Shown in pieces: positions 40,520 through 44,415 of a stretch of 44,415 nucleotides of DNA. The DNA lies in contig CAWCTB010000004.1 in the NCBI GenBank assembly GCA_963798275.1, positions 1 to 44,415 on the forward strand. The letters run 5' to 3'. The notes beneath the pieces are model-generated. The model made no database searches. It was not told the DNA's origin and saw nothing but the letters and a program-made list of their open reading frames with translations. The position numbers were made by a program, and so were the translations under genes. The stretch comes from CAWCTB01 sp963798275 (GTDB taxonomy: Bacteria; Acidobacteriota; Terriglobia; Terriglobales; Acidobacteriaceae). The stretch's first letter is position 1, and every line of letters begins with the position of its first letter.

Positions 40520-42769
40520 ATGATGAAGATTCCGATCAGCTTTGCCCTCAAGGGCGTTGCGCTTCGCGTCGTCACTCTCGTTCTCGTCCTTGGCCTCACG
40601 GCCCCGATGTACCTGGCTTCGCAGGAGGCGCCGCCAAAACCCAGGCGTCAGACGGTGGGTCTGGCCCTGCAAGGCGGCGGGGCCCTCGGACTGGCCCACG
40701 TCGGGGTCATTACCTGGATGGAAGAACATCATATCCCCGTGGACTACGTGTCCGGCACCAGTATGGGAGGCCTGGTCGGCGGGGTTTACGCCACCGGCCG
40801 TAATGCCGCCGAGCTTCGCGAGGTGGTGAACAGCATCAACTGGGACGAGGTGATGGCCGGGCAGACGCCCTTCGACGACCTTTCCTTCCGCCGCAAGGAG
40901 GACGCCCGTGACTATCCCAACGGCCTTGAATTCGGTATACGCAAAGGGGTGCAGTTTCCGGGGGGCTTCAACTCCGGCCAACAGGTGTCTCTGATTCTCG
41001 ATAAGGTTGCCCTTCCCTACTCCGAGATCAAGAGCTTCAACGATCTTCCCATTCCCTTCGCCTGCGTGGCTACCGACCTGGTCAGCGGCAAACCTCACGT
41101 CTTCCGCAGCGGCTCGTTGTCTCTGGCCCTTCGCTCCACCATGTCCCTGCCCGGTATCTTTACGCCTGTGCGGGATGACGGTTCCATCTACGCCGACGGT
41201 GGGCTACTGGAGAACCTTCCTGTCGAGGTAGCTAAGAAGATGGGCGCCGATCTGGTCGTCGGGATTCATCTGGCCGAAGCGCCCTTGAAACCCGATGCGA
41301 ATCTCTCCTCGTTCGCTGTCCTCGGCCAATCCATCTCGGTCATGATCTCCGCCAATGAACTCCAGAGCATGGAGATGGCGGACATCCTGGTGTCGGTTCC
41401 GGTGCAGAAGTGGGGTGCGTTGAGTTTTGATGACGCTGACGCCATTATCAAGGCCGGATATGACGCCGCTGCTGCCAAGTCCAAAGTCCTATTGACTCTC
41501 GCGGTCGACGACGCGACCTGGAACCAGTACCTCGCCGAGCGGAACGCGCGCCGCATCACCACCACCCCGGTTCCGACGTTTGTAGCAGTTACGGGCGTGA
41601 ACGGGAATCTCTCGCAGAAGGTCCAAGACCAAATGGCCGGCCTGGTAGGCAAGCCCATCGACTACCAGGAGTTGGACCAGGAAATCATGCATTTGAAAGG
41701 CATGGGGCGATTTTCCACCCTCAGCTATTCAATTGTGGAACGCAATGGCCAGCAAGGGCTGTTGATCAAGACCGAGGAAAACGCGTATGGGCCGCCCGTC
41801 GTTAGCCCCCTCATCCTGGTCGACGGCTCCAGTCCCAAAAACGTTACGTTCAACATGGGAGCGAGAGTCACCTGGATGGATATTGGAGGCTTCCGCTCAG
41901 AATGGCGCAATGACATCATTCTGTTCTCCCAGTACGGGCTGCGGTCAGAGTATTACCATCCCTTCACTCCGCAGACCCACTGGTTTGTCGCGCCGAGAGC
42001 AGAGGGGTACAGCGATCCGATATATTTCTACGACAACAATCAACTGGTCTCCACGTACCGCAAGAATTTCCTCGGTGGCGGCATCGATGCGGGCTATCAG
42101 TTTGGAAACACCGGCGAGCTGCGCTTCGGCTACGAGGGCGGCTGGGACAGCTACCAGCGCCAAGTCGGAAATCCGCAAGAACTGCCTGCTGTTTCCGGCG
42201 CCTACGGGGCCGCCAAGGTTCAGTATCGGCTGGACCGTTTGGACAATCCTGTCATCCCTCGCCAGGGCCAGGCCGCGCAAGTCGACTTCCTCTGGACGAA
42301 CTCCAGTCCGTTATCCAGCGGCCAATATCCCGTGCTGGAAGGCTATTCACAGAATTTCTTCCGACTGAGCGAGTCGACCTCCGTTTTCCTGAACGGATTT
42401 GCCGGCACAACCTTCAATCACTACGACACAGGCTTGCCGCAGTTTTCTTTGGGAGGCTCGCGTGTCCTGGTCTCCTACGGCACCAACGAACTGCTGATGG
42501 ACAAGTACTTCCTCTTCCAGTTGGGATATCTGCGGCAGCTCGCGAGACTGCCACCGCTGCTGGGGGGCGGGATCTATTTCCTGGGCGTGTATGAGGCAGC
42601 CCAGGTTTACGGACCACCCTCCAGCATGATCAACAAGGCCTCGGGTTTCCCCACTGATGGTGCCGTCGGTCTGATCGTGAACACGATCTTTGGCCCGGTA
42701 GAGGGAGCCTACGCGTACGGCGATACCGGACATCATAAGTTCTTCTTCCGCATTGGCCGACTGTTCTAA
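40520..42769 (+). CDS. PlpD-like patatin phospholipase fused to an outer-membrane barrel (type Vd autotransporter)
   Basis: 749 residues. Signal peptide/anchor (VALRVVTLVLVLGLTAPMYLASQ), then a patatin lipase domain: oxyanion hole LQGGGALGLAHVG, nucleophile Ser81 in GTSMGG, catalytic Asp226 in YADGG. After ~345 comes a POTRA-like segment (TFVAVTGVNGNLSQKVQDQMAGLVGKPIDYQELDQEIMHLKGMGRFSTLSYSIV) and a C-terminal ~16-strand barrel ending in FFFRIGRLF with the terminal Phe recognised by the BAM complex. This is the PlpD (type Vd secretion) architecture: the lipase is surface-exposed or secreted. ATG 40520 (or 40523) is set by a GGTGG just upstream. Confidence 0.93.
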   Translation: MMKIPISFALKGVALRVVTLVLVLGLTAPMYLASQEAPPKPRRQTVGLALQGGGALGLAHVGVITWMEEHHIPVDYVSGTSMGGLVGGVYATGRNAAELREVVNSINWDEVMAGQTPFDDLSFRRKEDARDYPNGLEFGIRKGVQFPGGFNSGQQVSLILDKVALPYSEIKSFNDLPIPFACVATDLVSGKPHVFRSGSLSLALRSTMSLPGIFTPVRDDGSIYADGGLLENLPVEVAKKMGADLVVGIHLAEAPLKPDANLSSFAVLGQSISVMISANELQSMEMADILVSVPVQKWGALSFDDADAIIKAGYDAAAAKSKVLLTLAVDDATWNQYLAERNARRITTTPVPTFVAVTGVNGNLSQKVQDQMAGLVGKPIDYQELDQEIMHLKGMGRFSTLSYSIVERNGQQGLLIKTEENAYGPPVVSPLILVDGSSPKNVTFNMGARVTWMDIGGFRSEWRNDIILFSQYGLRSEYYHPFTPQTHWFVAPRAEGYSDPIYFYDNNQLVSTYRKNFLGGGIDAGYQFGNTGELRFGYEGGWDSYQRQVGNPQELPAVSGAYGAAKVQYRLDRLDNPVIPRQGQAAQVDFLWTNSSPLSSGQYPVLEGYSQNFFRLSESTSVFLNGFAGTTFNHYDTGLPQFSLGGSRVLVSYGTNELLMDKYFLFQLGYLRQLARLPPLLGGGIYFLGVYEAAQVYGPPSSMINKASGFPTDGAVGLIVNTIFGPVEGAYAYGDTGHHKFFFRIGRLF

Positions 42770-42803
42770 GGCGGTTAATCATTCGGTCTCTCGACAATTG
42801 GGA

Positions 42804-42825
42804 GCGGCGCTGAATTCAGCGCCGC
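42804..42825. terminator. palindrome between patatin and HEAT genes
   Basis: Perfect 22-bp palindrome with arms GCGGCGCTGAA/TTCAGCGCCGC, extended by weaker outer pairing. It lies in the 80-bp gap between convergent genes; no T-run. Confidence 0.5.
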
Positions 42826-42849
42826 CCGCTCTTCCCAGGACAGCCATTG

Positions 42850-43728
42850 CTATTTCTTTGGCGCAGGCTTACGTGGCTTCGGTTCCGGCCTGCGATGGGC
42901 GCGACGTTCCGCTTCGATGTCGTTCAGATGGATAACGGCGCCGGCAGCCGAGTACTGCACGACCTCGTTCTGGTCCGTCAGGCCATCGACGGCAAAATGC
43001 AACAGCGATGGATCGCCACGTTTGGCAATCGCATCGAAAGCCGCTGACCGGACCAGCCACTTCTGATTTTGAGTGGCGGCATTCGCCAGGGCCTGCCCGC
43101 TCTTGGGATCAGGGTCCTTGGCGAGAATGAGCGCGGCCGCAGCCAGCACGGGCGAGGTATCGTCCCGGGTTAGCACCTTGAAGCCTGTGTACGCCATTCC
43201 CCCGAATGGTATGAAACCGAGCCCTGCCTGAAAGCCCACGGCCGCCATCTTTTTGGGATCATTCAGCATTTTCTTCTGCTGGTCGGTCAGGCTGGTTCCG
43301 GTTTTCCTTTCCCCGGTGAGCACGGCGTAGTACACGTTGTACCCGCGGTTGTCGCCCAACTGGATCAACGAGTGCGCCGCTGCCAATATGACGGACGGCT
43401 CGGTGTCATTGATCATGTCCAACAACTGCGGGATGGCGCTCCTGGCGCCCATGTCTCCCAGAGCCTGCGCCGCCGCACCGCGCACATTGTCCTTGTCGTC
43501 TTTCAGGGCGGCGATTGCACTCGCTTCCGCTTTCCTGTTTCCCGTGAGCTCACCCAGAACGTTCACCGCCCGGACGCGCTTGTCGGCGCTCTTGTTGGTC
43601 AGTCCACTGTTCAAGACCGTCCAGGCATTTTCTTCTGGAGTCTGTGCCGGGGAGGCCTGGACCATCGACAGGAATACAAGCGTGAAGACGAGGACATTCA
43701 ACCAAAGGACGCGCAACACAGGACTCAT
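42850..43728 (-). CDS. secreted HEAT-repeat protein
   Basis: 292 residues: signal peptide (LWLNVLVFTLVFLSMVQASPAQ), then helical HEAT/PBS-lyase-like repeats (KSADKRVRAVNVLGELTGNRKAEASAIAALKDD; KDNVRGAAAQALGDMGARSAIPQLLDMINDTEPSVILAAAHSLIQLGDN), a Gly-rich insertion (AAVGFQAGLGFIPFGGMAYTGFKVL) that may dip into a membrane, and two or three more repeats ending in a basic Pro/Lys tail. A periplasmic scaffold is the likeliest role; no enzyme motifs. It is convergent with the patatin gene. Confidence 0.85.
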   Translation of the reverse strand: MSPVLRVLWLNVLVFTLVFLSMVQASPAQTPEENAWTVLNSGLTNKSADKRVRAVNVLGELTGNRKAEASAIAALKDDKDNVRGAAAQALGDMGARSAIPQLLDMINDTEPSVILAAAHSLIQLGDNRGYNVYYAVLTGERKTGTSLTDQQKKMLNDPKKMAAVGFQAGLGFIPFGGMAYTGFKVLTRDDTSPVLAAAALILAKDPDPKSGQALANAATQNQKWLVRSAAFDAIAKRGDPSLLHFAVDGLTDQNEVVQYSAAGAVIHLNDIEAERRAHRRPEPKPRKPAPKK

Positions 43729-43866
43729 TCCATTACCTCACCGGTTAAGCCAGAATCTCGTTCGATTTCCCAACCGTCCCAAACTATATACGCATCGAGC
43801 GGTTTTATTGCGTCAGCTCACGGTGAAACTGCGCCCACCAAAGATTGATTCCAAGGCGTTTAGGCA

Positions 43867-43902
43867 GGTGCCGGGAGGGGGGTCGAACCCCCACGAGGGG
43901 TG
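43867..43902 (-). other. tRNA-Leu-like 3' fragment, possible attachment-site remnant
   Basis: On the minus strand: a T-arm with GGGGG-TTCGA-CCCCC pairing and an acceptor 3' strand TCCCGGCA followed by CCT in place of CCA. D-arm and anticodon arm are absent, so it is not a tRNA gene. Integrases often use tRNA 3' ends, and a gene of accessory type follows at once, so this may be one end of an integrated element. Confidence 0.4.
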
Positions 43903-43931
43903 AGTCCGACTCGCCCGAGTAATAACATAAA

Positions 43932-44303
43932 CTAAAGAACCGCAGTGAGGCGGTATTCGCGGGCCACAGGTTCTACGATTTTCACCCGTCCGTGGCCTGG
44001 ATTGATCTGTTGGCGGGTTCGAACCACCCCCGCTCGCTCTAACTTCAGAACGTCTCGGCGCACGGATTTGGGATCACGCTTCAGCGCGGCCGCCAGCGCC
44101 GTGATCGACGAGGATTTCGTTCGCACTTTCTGAACCAGCCGGAGACGCTCCGCCGTGAGAACCTCGACCATTGCCAGTCGGTCCTCGAACGTGATGGTGA
44201 TCTCCGGCTCGATGATGGCTTCCCGCCGATCCAGCTTGCGCGCCCGCTCCAGGGCCCGCTTGGCGTAGCCTTCAAATCCATCCGTATTGATCTTCAACTT
44301 CAT
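43932..44303 (-). CDS. HVO_A0114-type winged-helix protein, putative antitoxin
   Basis: 123 residues from ATG 44303, set by AAGGAG 7 nt upstream. The core EITITFEDRLAMVEVLTAERLRLVQKVRTKSSSITALAAALKRDPKSVRRDVLKLERAGVVRTRQQINPGHGRVKIVEPVAREYRL matches the HVO_A0114 group (LTxxRLxLL, then LAxxLxRDxKxVxRDVxxLExxGLV), small HTH proteins usually paired with a toxin encoded just upstream. The frame remains open to the window edge (residues such as HFAGAEEKFAFVSYERLLERFLNE), so the gene could be longer or fused; the partner would lie outside the window. Confidence 0.7.
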   Translation of the reverse strand: MKLKINTDGFEGYAKRALERARKLDRREAIIEPEITITFEDRLAMVEVLTAERLRLVQKVRTKSSSITALAAALKRDPKSVRRDVLKLERAGVVRTRQQINPGHGRVKIVEPVAREYRLTAVL

Positions 44304-44415
44304 CATGGGCTCCTTCTCTTGGCGGAGTTCCCGCACTTCGTTGAGAAATCGTTCCAGCAGCCTCTCGTAGCTGACAAAAGCAAACTTCTCTTCGGCGCCG
44401 GCGAAATGGTCACGA

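Overview
The window reads as chromosomal DNA from a GC-rich, diderm, heterotrophic soil-type bacterium. The best guess is Acidobacteriota (Terriglobia/Koribacter-like). This is inferred from the gene types (DUF2252, SpoIIE phosphatases, TMEM175, PlpD-like patatin, DUF481, split Lut proteins, RAYT relics, many intergenic hairpins) and was not proved by any search. Outer-membrane proteins (TolC-type channel, DUF481, patatin-barrel) show a Gram-negative envelope. Most genes are housekeeping or metabolic, with mobile and toxin-antitoxin debris concentrated at 2.9-6.6 kb.

Layout. 0.1-3.3 kb: DUF2252 protein, zinc alcohol dehydrogenase, small ABM monooxygenase. 3.3-6.6 kb: an accessory patch with a decayed REP-associated transposase between REP hairpins, a MazEF-like toxin-antitoxin pair, ~195-bp tandem repeats, a broken copy of the gdhA 3' end, a truncated MITE-like element, and a HicBA pair whose hicA is cut off. 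6.6-9.8 kb: gdhA with a structured leader, a lipoprotein, and DoxX facing an HxlR regulator across a two-box operator. 9.9-11.5 kb: arsM with a cysteine-rich MarR regulator, then an intact MITE-like element. 11.7-15 kb: signalling genes (membrane SpoIIE phosphatase, single-domain receiver, LuxR regulator with a degenerate receiver). 15.3-23.9 kb: housekeeping (frameshifted alr, rsmD, M50 protease, TMEM175 channel, rsmI, PLP aminotransferase, lexA, trxA). 24.3-27.1 kb: lactate-utilisation genes (LutB-LutA fusion plus LutC). 27.4-36.4 kb: a two-component system leading into a TolC/adaptor/RND efflux operon and a secreted beta-propeller. 36.4-44.4 kb: APC permease, DUF1275, DUF481, PlpD-like patatin, HEAT protein, and a tRNA-Leu 3' fragment next to a HVO_A0114-type HTH gene at the right edge.

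Regulatory reading. Three CRP/FNR-type palindromes (GTGA-N6-TCAC core) lie upstream of adh, gdhA and the lut operon. Those at gdhA and lut sit about 41.5 bp upstream of the predicted transcription start, as at class II activated promoters. This suggests one CRP-family factor over alcohol, glutamate and lactate metabolism. Other operator candidates are a perfect 11-bp inverted repeat between doxX and hxlR, a perfect 10-bp inverted repeat before the marR-arsM operon, and four TGACAA repeats at exact 11-bp spacing upstream of lexA. Several promoters (mazEF-like, marR, lutC) place the predicted start of transcription at or next to the ATG with no ribosome binding site, suggesting leaderless mRNAs.

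Quality note. Three otherwise conserved genes (alr, the aminotransferase and the RND adaptor) each carry a single-base indel in a G-containing stretch. Either these are recent pseudogenes or the assembly has residual sequencing errors.
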